Assembly: GCF_017562075.2 (NCBI RefSeq)
Contig: NC_054083.1
Coordinates: forward strand, 10,298,768-10,362,767
Source: Anopheles merus
Taxonomy: Eukaryota; Arthropoda; Insecta; Diptera; Culicidae
Direction of reading: 5' to 3'
DNA length: 64,000 nucleotides
Each line of letters opens with the position of its first letter. Position 1 is the stretch's first letter. The position numbers and the translations under genes were made by a program. A model generated the notes under the pieces. It searched no databases, was not told where the DNA came from, and worked only from the letters and a program-made list of their open reading frames with translations. This document shows, one piece after another, positions 9,851-20,844 of this stretch.

Positions 9851-10769
9851 AACCGGTTTAGCAGCAGTGCTAAAAAGCATAAAGTGAGCGTAGAATCAAT
9901 TGAACTACTGTTTTTTTAAATTTTACTTACATTTAAACACCACAAATATTTCATAATTTTACTGCATTACCATTCCTTTATTGTACTCCTAATAACCAGA
10001 ATACTATTACTAATTTGGTTAAACACAACTTTTTTAATAAGTGTTGATGCTAAATAAGCTGTCATGCTTGAATTTTTTTTTCTATAATTTTATATCAAAC
10101 ATACTATCTTCAATTAGTTAAATAGGTCGTTTTCGCTGGTTTCAGAAGCTTTTGGGAAATAAGGATTTTTGCACATGGAGCCATGGGATCGTCACTGCAT
10201 TAAACGATTTTTTGTCAAGTTTGATTTACTCTAACCAGTCGGAAAAATTCTTGATTTCAAGCTCTTTTGAATGCGATAGCTAGGCTATACGCCGGTTTCA
10301 AGAGATGCTTATTTCGAATTCATGAAGGAGAGTTTTTAGTGGGTAAAAATCCCACACTACCCGGGGATAGGGTGTCTTTTAGAAGATCCTCTCTCCTTAT
10401 AAAACAAAACAAAAGGAAAAAAAAATGTAGGGAAGTAATCCGAAGATCCGTTAATAATCTATCTTTCGTTTGGATTATATGTGTGTTGCATATCGGTTGT
10501 ATAGTATAAATATTCTGAATCAACTTCATGTACCTATTTATTTTTTATAATTTAAACACAATCATTTATAGTGCAACATTACAGGAGGGAAAATGACCAT
10601 TGGGACATTATTTTTCTGTTACACTTCATACTAATCTTTCATGTTATTTCATGCTGTTAGTGCCATTAGGTTTCCGCTTTTCCACGTTAACGAGGCACCA
10701 CTTAGTGAACAAATTGCTCTATGAGCGCACAGGGTTCAAAAAACGTACAGCGCAAAAGTGCACGGAGCC
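9851..10769. other. Non-coding 3' region of right hAT copy
   Basis: Mirror image of 4321-5230. AT-rich, with no convincing gene. The substitution noted near 10633 (mirror of 4446) is one of the few differences between the arms. Confidence 0.6.
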
Positions 10770-11180
10770 CTGTGTAGTGCACAGAAAGCGCACTGTGCGA
10801 AAGTGCAAGCACTGTGCTAGTACTTCCGCACTGTGATCAGAGAGCGCACTGTGCGAAAGTGCTAACACTGTGCTAGCACTTCCGCACTGTGCGAAAGTGC
10901 TAACACTGTGCTAGCACTTTCGCACTGTGCTCAGAGAGCGCACTGTGCGAAAGTGCTAGCACTGTGCTAGCACTTCCGCACTGTGCGAAAGTGCTAACAC
11001 TGTGCTAGCACTTCCGCACTGTGCTCAGAGAGCGCACTGTGCGAAAGTGCTAGCACTGTGCGGAAGTGCTAGCACTGTGCTAGCACTGTGCGAAAGTGCT
11101 AGCACTGTGGTAGCACTTAAGGCACTGTGCTGTGCTGTGCGCACAGTATGGTGTGCTGTGCGCACAGTGCGCACAGCAGC
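10770..11180. repeat. Right subterminal palindromic repeat array of the hAT unit
   Basis: About 410 bp of the same units as 3720-4320 in inverted orientation (GTGCGAAAGTGCTAGCACTG, TCAGAGAGCGCACTGTGCGA). It has fewer units and a different order of variants from the left array, so the arrays have changed in length since the coding arms were duplicated or last homogenised. Confidence 0.85.
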
Positions 11181-11196
11181 ACTTTACCCAACACTA

Positions 11197-11204
11197 GTCA
11201 CAAT
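11197..11204. repeat. Target-site duplication GTCACAAT, right copy
   Basis: Identical to 3698-3705; marks the outer right edge of the palindromic hAT. Confidence 0.9.
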
Positions 11205-12454
11205 AGTTGGAGGCACACAGATATAAGTATTTAATACAAATACCACGGGGAAAAAAACAAAGTAAGAAAAAAAAGAAAGAAAAAAAAACAAAATACTAAT
11301 ACGTGCAAAACTATACGAACTTTGTCATCAATCTAACATCACGCACTGATATCTACTCATGAAGGCGGAGACGGTAACGGTACTATGTACACTCTACACA
11401 TTCAGCACAATACACACATTTGCCACACTGCTTACGCTAGGCATGTGGTGCGTTATATGAAATACACTCGTTACACATAAGTAGGACTTCACACTCACAA
11501 CCAGGACAAACAGTGATACTACGAAAAGGGCAGTCGGTGAAGTTTCGGCTTTGAGCGATTTGTATATGTTGCTGTGGAGCGATCGTGATAAGCATCCGAT
11601 TGCATCGACGGTTGGAGACAGAATCCTTTCATGTTTATTTGTTGCAGGAACATTTTCGGACTTGTTTTCTCACCAAAACAGATAAAAAGTAATTTCAAAT
11701 TAATTTTAAAATGTTTTTGTGAGCAAATTTGTGCACAATTTTTGAAATAAATAGGGAAATCCGTAATTGTTGCCATTGAACAAATGTTGCCGCAACATGT
11801 TCATAGACCCAGGCCTAGGTTTATGGTCTAATATAGACGCTGGCTAGTTTCTTGCATGCATGCAAGTGTAAGTCTGTGAACTAAACATAATTAAAATATT
11901 GGAATTTAAATTCATTAATTTTTGTATATTTCATGTATAAAATGTCTATGCATTGAATGCATTTTTTTACTTAAACTTAAAACATATTCATTCACTTTAC
12001 ACTTTCGCTTTACATAATCTGGAAAAGAAAAGAAAATTTAGTTGTTTTCATGCCGAAGTTGCTGATAACTAGCTATGTACAAATAACGCTTGCTAAATCA
12101 AAGAAGCAAGCAAGAAGGGTTGAAGGTCTATAAAACACGACTTCTCTTCTCTAACTTATTCTATCGCCTCACCGGGTATCCCAACAATCCTCGAAATACT
12201 CCTGCTCCTCCTCTTGGACCACCATACGTAATCGCATTAGGCATCGCATCCGGTTTTCGAGCGGTCAATCTCGGACAGCTGACCATCCACTGTATCGGAT
12301 GGGTTTTTGAGCTGACTGGCCTGATTGAGGCATCACCCACCGTCCGCAAAACTGTAACCACCTCCTCGTTGTATGCAAGATTAGCCTCTTACCGCCTTTT
12401 ATACCGCCTTGACACAACATTTGGCCGAGTAGATTGACGAGGCGGTGTCGCATA
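11205..12454. other. Probable LINE 5' leader and unassigned sequence
   Basis: Joining 11205 to 3697 across the hAT restores a continuous minus-strand frame upstream of the LINE ORF1 ATG, so the first few hundred bases are presumably the LINE leader. Its true 5' end is not visible. A short palindrome (ACCCAGGCCTAGGTTTATGGT) lies near 11807. Nothing else recognisable to 12454; the open frame at 12090-12437 has no domain I know. Confidence 0.4.
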
Positions 12455-12625
12455 ATGTGACCGTCCACGTTGCAGTGACGGCACACGCGACGGTCCAGGT
12501 GGAGGTGACGGCATTCGCGACGGTCCTGGTCACGGAGACGGCACACGCGACGGTCCAGGTCGTGAAGGCGGCACTCGCGACGGTCCAGACTGCGGTGACG
12601 GCACACACGATGGTCCAGGAGAAGG
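12455..12625. repeat. 30-bp coding-phase minisatellite
   Basis: About five to six copies of GTGACGGCACACGCGACGGT followed by CCAGGTGGAG. The period is divisible by three, so one plus frame reads as DGTRDGPGGG-like repeats up to a stop at about 12659-12661. It lies 5' of the Harbinger transposase fragment and may have been part of that element's second ORF; that is a guess. Confidence 0.65.
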
Positions 12626-12772
12626 CGTGAGGGCCTCTTCCAACACCTCTATTTCCGAATGAGAAAGCTAAATAAAAAGATGCTTTAGTTTAAATATTCT
12701 ATTGACATGTTCTGATTGGGAATACATTCTTGGTTTGTTTTTATTTTTTTTTATTTTCGCAGTTACCCACAT

Positions 12773-13072
12773 GCTCCGACGAAATGAAACGAATCGCCCA
12801 AGGCATTTAAGACAAATGGAATTTTCCACATGCAATCGGAGCAATTGATGGAAAACATGTTATGATAAAGTCTCCTCCACATAGTGGAACCGACTATTTT
12901 AATTTCAGAAGGCATTTTAGCATCGTTCTTCTGGGTGTAGTGGATGCCAACTTTAATTTTATGTATGCAGACATTGGCGCAAAAGGTCGAATATCTGATG
13001 GAGGGGTTTTAAAAAACTCGATGCTATACAAAAAGCTTGAAAGAAATGAGTTGGGAATACCAAGCCCTGCAC
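12773..13072 (+). pseudogene. PIF/Harbinger transposase, DDE-core exon fragment
   Basis: Begins after a polypyrimidine/AG acceptor (12771-12772) as LPTCSDEMKRIAQGI, then a TAA stop, then KWNFPHAIGAIDGKHVMIK, PPHSGTDYFNFRRHFSIVLL, VVDANFNFMYADIGAKG and RISDGGVLKNSMLYKKL. IGAIDGKH carries the first catalytic Asp and VVDANF the second-Asp block of PIF/Harbinger (DDE_Tnp_4) transposases. The fragment is cut at NELGIPSPAL by the foldback element that starts at 13073, and I did not find the C-terminal half on the other side. One nonsense codon and the truncation make it inactive. Confidence 0.85.
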
Positions 13073-14080
13073 TAGCGATGGGTAAATTCAACAAAAATCC
13101 GGAATCGCTTCCGAATGACTCCGCCAAAATTGGAAGCGGTTCCGGAAGGAAGGTGCAAAACTCCGACCTCAGAGCCGTCTGGAGCCGCTCGGAGCCGTCC
13201 GGAGCCGTCCGGAGCCACTAGTCGGCAGCTGGAGCCGTCGGAGCCGTCGGAACCGTCCGGAGCCGTCGGAGCCGTCAGGAGCCGTCGGAGCCGTCGGAGC
13301 AATCTGGAGCCGCCGGAGCCGTCGGAGCCGTCGGAGCCGTCGGAGCCGTCGGAGCCGTCCGGAGCCGCTTGTCGGCAGCTGGAGCCGTGGGAACCGTCCG
13401 AAGCCGCCGGAGCCGTTGGAGCCGTCTGAAGCCGTTGGAGCCGTTGGAGCCGTTGGAGCCGTCGGAGCCGTCGGAGCCGTCCGAAGCCGTTAGTCGACAG
13501 CTGGAGCCGGTCGGAGCCGTCCTGGCAGTTGCAGCCGACGGAGCCGGTTGGAGCCGTCGGAGCCGTCGGAGCAGTCCGGAGCCGGTCGGAGCCGTCGTAG
13601 TCGTTGGAACCGACGGAATCGGTTGGAGCCATTGGGACCGTCGGTGTTGTTGTAATAGTCGGAAGCTGGCTCCGGACTAATGGCTCCGCACCAACGGCTC
13701 CGTAACCGGCTCCGGACTAACGGCTCTGCACTCACGGCTCCGTTCCAATGGCTGCAGAGCCGGCATCGGGCCCACCGTTCCGGAGCCGGCGACGTAACAA
13801 CGGCTCCGGAGCAACGGCTCCGCACTAACGGTTCAATAGAGACATCATTGTATGATAGCGTAATAAAAAAATGGATATATATTCTCAAACGTGTTGAAGC
13901 TAACACATGATATGATTGCAGTATTGACATGCATGACGTTGTGTAGCATTCGTTAGTCTCTTCTTCTTAACAATATTCAAAACTAATCGATGTTTTTTTT
14001 TGATAAATTCTTTAAAACACGACGTACTCCGCTATTTACGGATTTCTTCTCCGGCTTCGGGGCCGTTTTGCCCATCACTA
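13073..14080. mobile_element. GGAGCC-rich foldback element with hAT-like ends
   Basis: Starts TAGCGATGGGTAAATTC and ends TTTTGCCCATCACTA, an inverted terminus of the TAGNGNTGGG type. Inside, about 550 bp of GGAGCCGTC units (13140-13660) switch near 13665 to the opposite strand (CGGCTCC...), making two inverted arms. It interrupts the Harbinger transposase. The flanking 8-mers (CCCTGCAC and GTCCGAAG) do not match, so the right side may have been rearranged. There is no coding capacity other than Glu/Pro/Ser repeat frames. Confidence 0.7.
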
Positions 14081-14168
14081 GTCCGAAGTATTCTGAAGTC
14101 CTTTAATTTCCCGATATCAGCGATAATTTCAATTTTAAAAACTGCTCACAAGTAAAACACAAGCCTTC

Positions 14169-14476
<308 letters not shown>

Positions 14477-14477
<1 letters not shown>

Positions 14478-14949
14478 GAAGGCTATATAAGATATATATG
14501 AATTATATATAGAATATAGATATAGCAAAAAAACAAATACATTCACGTTAGTCGATATAAACAACTGCCATATTTACACTCGTCTGCCTCGTTGCTTCTT
14601 TTTTTATCAAACCCACCTCCCGTCATAGTTCTATTGCTCTTTTTTGACATCGAGCAATTCTTTAGGAGAGAGCAATCAAACAATAGTTTAACAATAGGCA
14701 ATAGGCATAACAATAGGCTTAACGCAAATTCTTAGCGTCGAGTTGGTATGACTGATCGTTCTGTTGGATGGACGGATGGCAAAGTATACTGTTTGACAAT
14801 TATATAAAATCGACATTTTTAGATTAGGTAAAATAAAATGAACTTTATTGAAATTTTAATTACCTGGCTTTCTCATAAATCCATGTTTTATTCTAAAGAA
14901 ATTTACTACAATGTTATAAATTGTGTAACTTTGTGAAATGCGTTGTGAG
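14477..14949. other. Unassigned AT-rich sequence
   Basis: Nothing recognised. It may hold the 3' flank of the hAT pseudogene that follows, but no matching terminal inverted repeat was found. Confidence 0.4.
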
Positions 14950-16729
14950 TTAACTGTAATTATGCCGTACAAACAGAATTTCTTTCAATTTCTTAGATGT
15001 AATCCTGTTTCTTTTTTCAGTTAATAATAACCCGCTTTTGAAAACATACGTTCGCATGGAACTGACGATGCTGGAATGCTTAATACCGTTTAGCAAAAGT
15101 GTACAAAGCTGGATAACATAATTTACGCTCGTTCCACCAATGAAGGGGATCCTCTTTCAATTTCAAATTATTTTCGGCTATGTATCTATCTAGTTCCTGA
15201 GCAGCAATAATTCTAGGACTAGATATTTGGTATTTGCTTTGTACTTTTCTCGTTAAGGGTTCTCAAATATCGTCGTCGCTATCTATTCCTCTTTCTGTAT
15301 CTTCTACAACTGCGCTTTCTACCTGTGACTGGAGTGGAATCATATTCTCTATTATTTTACCATAAACTCCTTCGAATTCCTCAGTGTTTCCTAAAAATCC
15401 ATCTTTTTTTAATCTAGGGTCCAAAAAAATTGCGCATGATACTATTTCTGACCGACTGGCTTCAAACTTTTGTTGAAGTCCTTGAATGAGTAGTTCTATT
15501 AACTCACTAACCTGAGGGACATAACTTTCTTTGTTTTTTTTCTCCTTCAATTTTTCCAATAGCAACCTCGTTAAGTACCCCAATTTTGAGAGGGTTACAG
15601 TTTTCTCTGCCATTATTTCAATTGTAAAAGTATTCAACAATTTTAAAATTTTGGTGGACTGCTCTACTATAATCCAATCTTGTTCGTTTAATGTTTGGTC
15701 GACTTTCATCGATGCTATGCATGAAACTAATGGTACTCTATTTTTCTTTAATCGGTCCAGCATATCAAACGCGGAGTTCCAGCGTGTAGAACAATCATTT
15801 ATAATTTTTAAAGTAGGGTAATTTAAACTAGATTGCATTTCAAGCAGCATCTGAGCTTTCTGAACTTTTTCTGAAATGTACTACCAATATTTTGCTTTTT
15901 CGACTGTGCTGCTGATAGAATGGTGTATAGCATTTTTTACGACTAAATTCAATGTATGTGCCCCACAAGAAAGATGCATAATGTTAAGCTTAGATGCAGC
16001 TGCCAACATGTTAGAAGCATTATCAGTGACCAAAACGAACATTTTATCAGTTATATTAAACGTACCACTGATAGTGTTTAACCATTCTGCTATGTTCTTT
16101 CCTGTATGGCTGATGGAAAATTCTGAACATTCTAATAAGTGGGAGCATAATTCGTTGCTATTGTTCATAGAGTGGGCAGTAACCGCACAAAAACTAATTT
16201 GGTTAATATTTGTCCAGAAATCTGTAGTAAGCGAAACTGTTGACGTATTTATTAAATTATTGTGCACAATTTCAAATGTTTCATTGTACAATGCTGGCAA
16301 TGATGCGTTTGCTATAGTTTTCCGGGTGGGTAATACGTATTTAGGATTTAAAGATTTTACAAAACAAACAAAATATTCATTTTCCTCTATTGAGAATGGC
16401 TGATATTCCTTGAAAATCATTGAAAGCAATAACATGTCGATTCGTTTATTTGCTTCTGATGATAATGGCTCAGTTGACGAAAAAAAGGATTCTATGGTAC
16501 CTTCACTTTTGTTTTGTACACTTTCTACAGCAACTGGCGTATCTGGTTGAGTATCGGATGTAGATGGCAATATATTTCTATATAATGGAACTGTTGGATG
16601 CTTACGTTCGAGATGCCTTTTCATGTTCGACGTGGATCCTCGATTGTGCGACAGCTTTTGGTGGCAGTAACGGCCTCCGCCTTCTGATTTTGTGAAATGT
16701 TGCCATATGTCACTTGTTGTTTGCGCCAT
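14950..16729 (-). pseudogene. hAT (ZBED-like) transposase, second family, broken
   Basis: ATG 16729 starts MAQTTSDIWQHFTKSEGGGR, a BED-finger opening that has lost its first Cys pair member (only RYCHQ remains before H...H). Core blocks are VSLTTDFWTNINQ and MFVLVTDNASNMLAAA. A single TAG at 15881-15883 interrupts the frame after VEKAKYW; the same frame resumes with MLLEMQSS and CSTRWNSAFDMLDRL. A TGA at 15260-15262 follows DSDDDI, and the frame continues ELDRYIAENNLKLKEDP with WWNERK. After a frameshift SVPCERMFSKAG and KRNRITSKKLKEILF complete the dimerisation domain, ending at 14950. Two stops and at least one frameshift: inactive. It diverges widely from the palindromic hAT proteins. Confidence 0.9.
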
Positions 16730-16753
16730 TACGCTTATCTGAATAAAATACAA

Positions 16754-17574
16754 ACAGTAAAATGTTATTGCACCGTTTTTTGCACATTTATTTTTTCATA
16801 ACTTATTAACAATCATGACATTGATAGATTTTGTGAAAATCTTACTAACGTTTTACTTTAAGTTGTTGCTGCGATAATTGTAATTAAAAACTGCCAGAAC
16901 TGTTTACGCTGGGTTTATCACGGACGGGTGCAGCTATATTCCTTCCAAAGAAGTGTTGTCTTGGTGTTATAGTTGTTTCTAAACATCCACGATACTTGAC
17001 TAAACATCCACAGCGCACTTTGTAACGAATTTGTCTGAAATCTTCGCTAATTTTTAGCGCTTACACTCACACTCAAAGACTATTGCCACTAATCCAAACA
17101 GTTTTTTTTATCAGCGATCACTTAGTCACTTGCTTCAAATTAAGATTGTTATTATCAGATTAGATTTTTATTAGATATAGGAAAAATTGACTAACATCAA
17201 GCAAGCAACGGTGCTCCAGTGGGTGGATGATTCGTTCGAGAAACGATTCATCCACAAGAACAGGACGGTTCACCCCAGCCAAATTAAAGAGCGCATACAA
17301 TGACATCTTGGAATCGTTTTCCAATGAAACCTCAGCCCACTGAAGCACCGTTGGCCAAACGACCTTTTCAGGCTTTTTAAAGCGACGTGCTTGGTGTCAG
17401 CCAATTTTTCCTGCTAATTTCTGTGTCTGTGTATGATGTGTATGATTGAGGCTGTTGTAACGGGTTTTCTTTGGTGGTGGCGTTCTGTGCACTGGATTTA
17501 AGCAGCAAGTGTCTCGGTGATTTTTCGGTGAGCTTGTGCACCGAATTTCCACACAAAGACACCAAATGGACGGG
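16754..17574. other. Unassigned sequence
   Basis: No transposon end, RNA gene or known domain seen. A short minus-strand frame (17160-17348) reads like a protein fragment (VSLENDSKMSLYALFNL) but I do not recognise it. Confidence 0.4.
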
Positions 17575-17655
17575 GCCTCGTTATTGACGGGGCCCCTTTC
17601 CGACGGGCCCCTTTCCGACGGGCGCCTTTCCGACGGGCCCCTTATCGACGGGGTC
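17575..17655. repeat. CGACGGG minisatellite
   Basis: Five to six copies of a 14-17 bp unit, CGACGGGCCCCTTTC, with small variants (CGACGGGCGCCTTTC, CGACGGGGTCCCCTGAT). No role known. Confidence 0.7.
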
Positions 17656-17953
17656 CCCTGATCGACGAGTCCACACAATCGATGGATCCCCCTAAATCGT
17701 TTTGGAGTTTTATCTTCTTTATACCTGTAACGGTTTTTGATCTTGTCTTCACATACAAAAGTTGTATGTAAATGGAAATAAAAGAATATTTTAAAATTAA
17801 AATGGCCCAGAGTTCTCGCGTGTACACACACGCACACACACGCGACGGCTCACTCACGCTTACGGTCTTGTTCTACGCCCCTCCTCCTTCTCACTCGCCC
17901 CACAGATCTATTTTTACATCATCACTTCCATCGACGGCGGTCGATGTGACGAC

Positions 17954-19207
17954 CAGAGGCGGATTTATCCATCTCGGGGCCCTAAGCGGGGGATAGAATT
18001 GGGGCCCCTGGTTTCCTTAAAAGTCCAGAAAATTATATCGCATTTTTTTTAATATCTTGTTACGAATACCAAACATGTCATCCTGATTTCGTTAGGGATT
18101 AATTTTCTTCTGTCGTTTTTTATGGCAGTTAGTTAATTATTTTAATAGCATCTATCTTTTTCTTCATTGGCATAACGAGTGTTGTCGGTCAAGGCCTGCC
18201 TGTACCCACTAGTGAAGTGGGCTTGGTTTTCAGTGACTTTTTGTTACCGTAGCAGGATAGTCAGTCCTACGTATGGAGGCACGGTCTATTCGGGACTTGA
18301 ACCCGTGACGGGCATGTTATTACGTCGTACGATTTGACGACTGTACCACCAGACCGGCCCAAATAGCATCTATAGCCTTCGTGTAATCAAGCTAACATAT
18401 TTTTTATATTTTTAGGATGTGCATCATCGTTGTTTCCGGTAGTGCAAAAATAAAAACTATATTCACATACTAGCTATACTAGTGTTACTAGTGTTTGGTG
18501 TAAAGAAGCATTTCATTATATGTAGTAGTTTTTCATCACAAGAATGCATAAGGTCGTTTTACTAAGCTAAGAGTCTTTTATATTGAAATGAATCAATGAA
18601 CAATGAAATGATAAAATGTAGTTATCAAAACTCCTGACTTTCCGAATTTCAGTACAGATCTAGGCATATCTAGATAATGGTATATCTGGAAAACCTGACA
18701 AAAAATCTGAATTTTACTTCTTATACTTTTGCATTTTAAGAGCAGAGTTTGCAATACATTTGTTTGCTCATTGATGTACATGAGCAATGAAAGCCACTAT
18801 ACAAAACTTGTGTGATATCCTGTTTCACAGATAATTAAAATGTGCCTGAAATCCAAGCGTCCGACAATGATTATCCTGCACGTATTTTTAGTCTTTCCGT
18901 CCTTCAGTAGATCAGGAGAGGATTTATTGTTTTTAATATGGAAAAGAGCAAAAGTATGTAAAATATGTTTTGGTCTTCAAAAATTATCTACAAAGCTCGT
19001 AACAACTTTTAATTGCTATAAACGTTATCAACACATTCCACACACTTACTTGTAAGAATGTACTACTTTGAGAATGATTTAGTTTTCCGTCCATTTGTGC
19101 ATAAATAATAAAAAAGGGAACTAATATGTGGAGGTTTAGCTCGGGGCCCCCTTTAGGCAAGGGCCCCCCGCAGCCGCTCAGTCCGCTTATAGGAAAATCC
19201 GCCACTG
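17954..19207. mobile_element. Non-autonomous hAT (CAGNGGCGGATTT family)
   Basis: Starts CAGAGGCGGATTTA and ends AAAATCCGCCACTG, with second inverted words CTCGGGGCCCTAAGC / GGGCCCCCTTTAGG nearby. Flanked by the perfect 8-bp duplication GTGACGAC (17946-17953 and 19208-19215). No transposase was seen inside. A SINE (18156-18361) is nested within it. A related terminus stands alone at 46374. Confidence 0.88.
18156..18361 (-). mobile_element. tRNA-derived SINE, subfamily A, reverse orientation
   Basis: Flanked by the 12-bp duplication AATAGCATCTAT (18144-18155, 18362-18373), which indicates LINE-type integration. On the minus strand it runs from a tRNA-like head (B-box GGGTTCAAGTCCC) through a body including GACTGACTATCCTGC and AGGCCTTGACCG to a degraded A/AAG-rich tail. 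Nested in the hAT element 17954-19207, hence younger than it. Confidence 0.85.
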
Positions 19208-19317
19208 GTGACGACCCAACGGAACAAAAGTAGAAAGTTTGGAGCAAAATAATCGTTTGTCTCCCTCTATCTTCTATACCACGCTTGCTTGCACTCATGC
19301 GCGAGCGCTCGAGTATA

Positions 19318-20473
19318 CCACGCAAACAATGAGACCCCAAGTTTTGAGTGATTCAGGCCGAGGGGTATGAGGAAGCTTGAGGAAGAAGGACCCGTCCGAC
19401 AAAATGAGTGTATTTTTTAAGTGATTTGAGTGACGCTAGCGACCCGTCCGGCAAAATGAGTGTATTTTTTGAGTGATTTGAGTGACGCTAGCGAATTACA
19501 GTCCCGTCCGGCAAAATGGGTGTATTTTTTGAGTGATTTGAGTACCGTTCCCCGTTAGCAGTTACTCTTGGAGGAATGAGTTACAACCTCGCGCGAGCCC
19601 TCCCCCTCCCCACCCGTAACGCACGGTGCGCTCCGCTGTTCTCAATGTGTTCGTGTTCTCTCGAGCCATGTTACCAACACATCCAAAGATATTTGCTTCT
19701 TTCGTTTTTCGCTTTCTTTCATGCATTGCCACGATCGCAAATACGCACTTATTCTAACAACAAACACAAACACGGTCATTTTTTATTTCATTAAACACTT
19801 TATTGAAACATAACGTACACTTTCACAACACATTTAGAATCCTTCATACTCACGAATGGCGTCATACTGCAAAGTACCGGGTCGAGCCAGGCTGCGGGAA
19901 ACTTGTCGACAATCTGCGTTGCCTCTGTTCAGCAAATTCTTACCTGTCGATCCACGCACTGCATGTGCGTCTGTGCTCATTGTTTGTTCACTTCACACTT
20001 CACCATAACACACCGGCGCACGAGACTTTGTGCGTTGGTGCGCATTTCGTTCAAACACTGTGCGCGTCGCGCTGTACTGGTGGTTTTGTACGCGTAGGAG
20101 GGGGAACACACGGAGCGATGGTTCGATGCTGAAGTGTAAGCGAGACAACACGATGTGACGAGCAGCTCCAAGTTGTTGAGCTCGCTGAAAGAATACACAC
20201 ACATTCACAAACGGGTCGTCAAAGCACGGTATTTGTATTGGTGTTAGTGAAGTGCGCGTGTAAAACAGAATGCGAACTCTCATCGCAGCGCGTTTCTCCT
20301 TGCTTCCTCATGCTTCCTCATACCCCTCGGCCTGAATGACTCAAAATTTGGGGTCTCATTGTTGGCGTGGTGTATTTCGCTAGCGTCACTCAAATCACTC
20401 AAAAAATACACTCATTTTGCCGGACGGGCTCGACCTGAATCACTCAAAATTTGGGGTCTCATTGTTTGCGTGG
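19318..20473. mobile_element. Unclassified inverted-repeat element (CCACGCAAACAATGAG ends)
   Basis: The left end CCACGCAAACAATGAGACCC and following TTTTGAGTGATTCAGG are mirrored at the right end (GGGTCTCATTGTTTGCGTGG). Inside the left end are three direct repeats of about 57-60 bp around CCCGTCCGGCAAAATGAGTG and GTGACGCTAGCGA. The right side carries one reversed copy plus a second partial terminus near 20290-20365. The core (19580-20280) is GC-richer, with no protein I can identify. No target duplication could be matched. The block at 39230-40450 shares the AGGCGAGGGGTA/CCCTCGGCCTGAA motif and layout. Confidence 0.6.
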
Positions 20474-20844
20474 CAGTGCGCTCGCGAGCTAGGCTGTTTT
20501 TTATGCATGGATTTTAAGCATCCAGGCCGCTCGGAAGCTGCCCTGATCTTCTCGCTACATATTTTTGATAGACAGTGCGATAGCGTGCTAGGTTGTACAG
20601 CCGTTGATAAACAGCTGATTTTAAAAAAGCAAGGTATATTTCGACGTACACAAAATGGATTTATAGTGGTTATAATAATTATCACCTAACCTGAACTTTT
20701 TTCGCTGCATCGCTGTAGGAAACCAGTTATTACGATAAATAATATCAGTTGTTTTGTAATAAAAAAAGTTTTTTAATTGCCTCACGCTATGTTTTTTTTA
20801 TACAGGAGGACGGCTTTGCCTTATTGCTTAAATACTCACTATTA

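Larger units (their letters stand above)
3706..11196. mobile_element. 7.49-kb palindromic double hAT transposon
   Basis: Two near-identical hAT copies lie head to head: left arm 3706-7215 (gene on minus), right arm 7867-11196 (gene on plus), with a 651-bp spacer. Both outer ends are the same (3') terminus, TAGTGTTGGGTAAAGT and its reverse complement ACTTTACCCAACACTA. One 8-bp duplication flanks the whole unit and the outside flanks are not mirror images. This fits a single transposition of the palindrome into a LINE, not two insertions or an assembly foldback. The two transposases are identical in sequence. Differences noted are homopolymer-length changes (8 versus 7 A near 7160/7915; 9 versus 7 near 5165/9911), a base change near 4446/10633, and the lengths of the subterminal repeat arrays. 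Confidence 0.9.

Noticed and set aside
3706..11196. Palindrome as a simple assembly foldback
   Set aside because: A foldback artefact would mirror the outer flanks too. Here the flanks differ, carry one direct 8-bp duplication, and the two subterminal arrays differ in length.
13072..13632. Long Ser/Asp/Gly or Glu/Pro/Ser frames
   Set aside because: Produced by the 9-bp GGAGCCGTC repeat in the foldback element; not genes.
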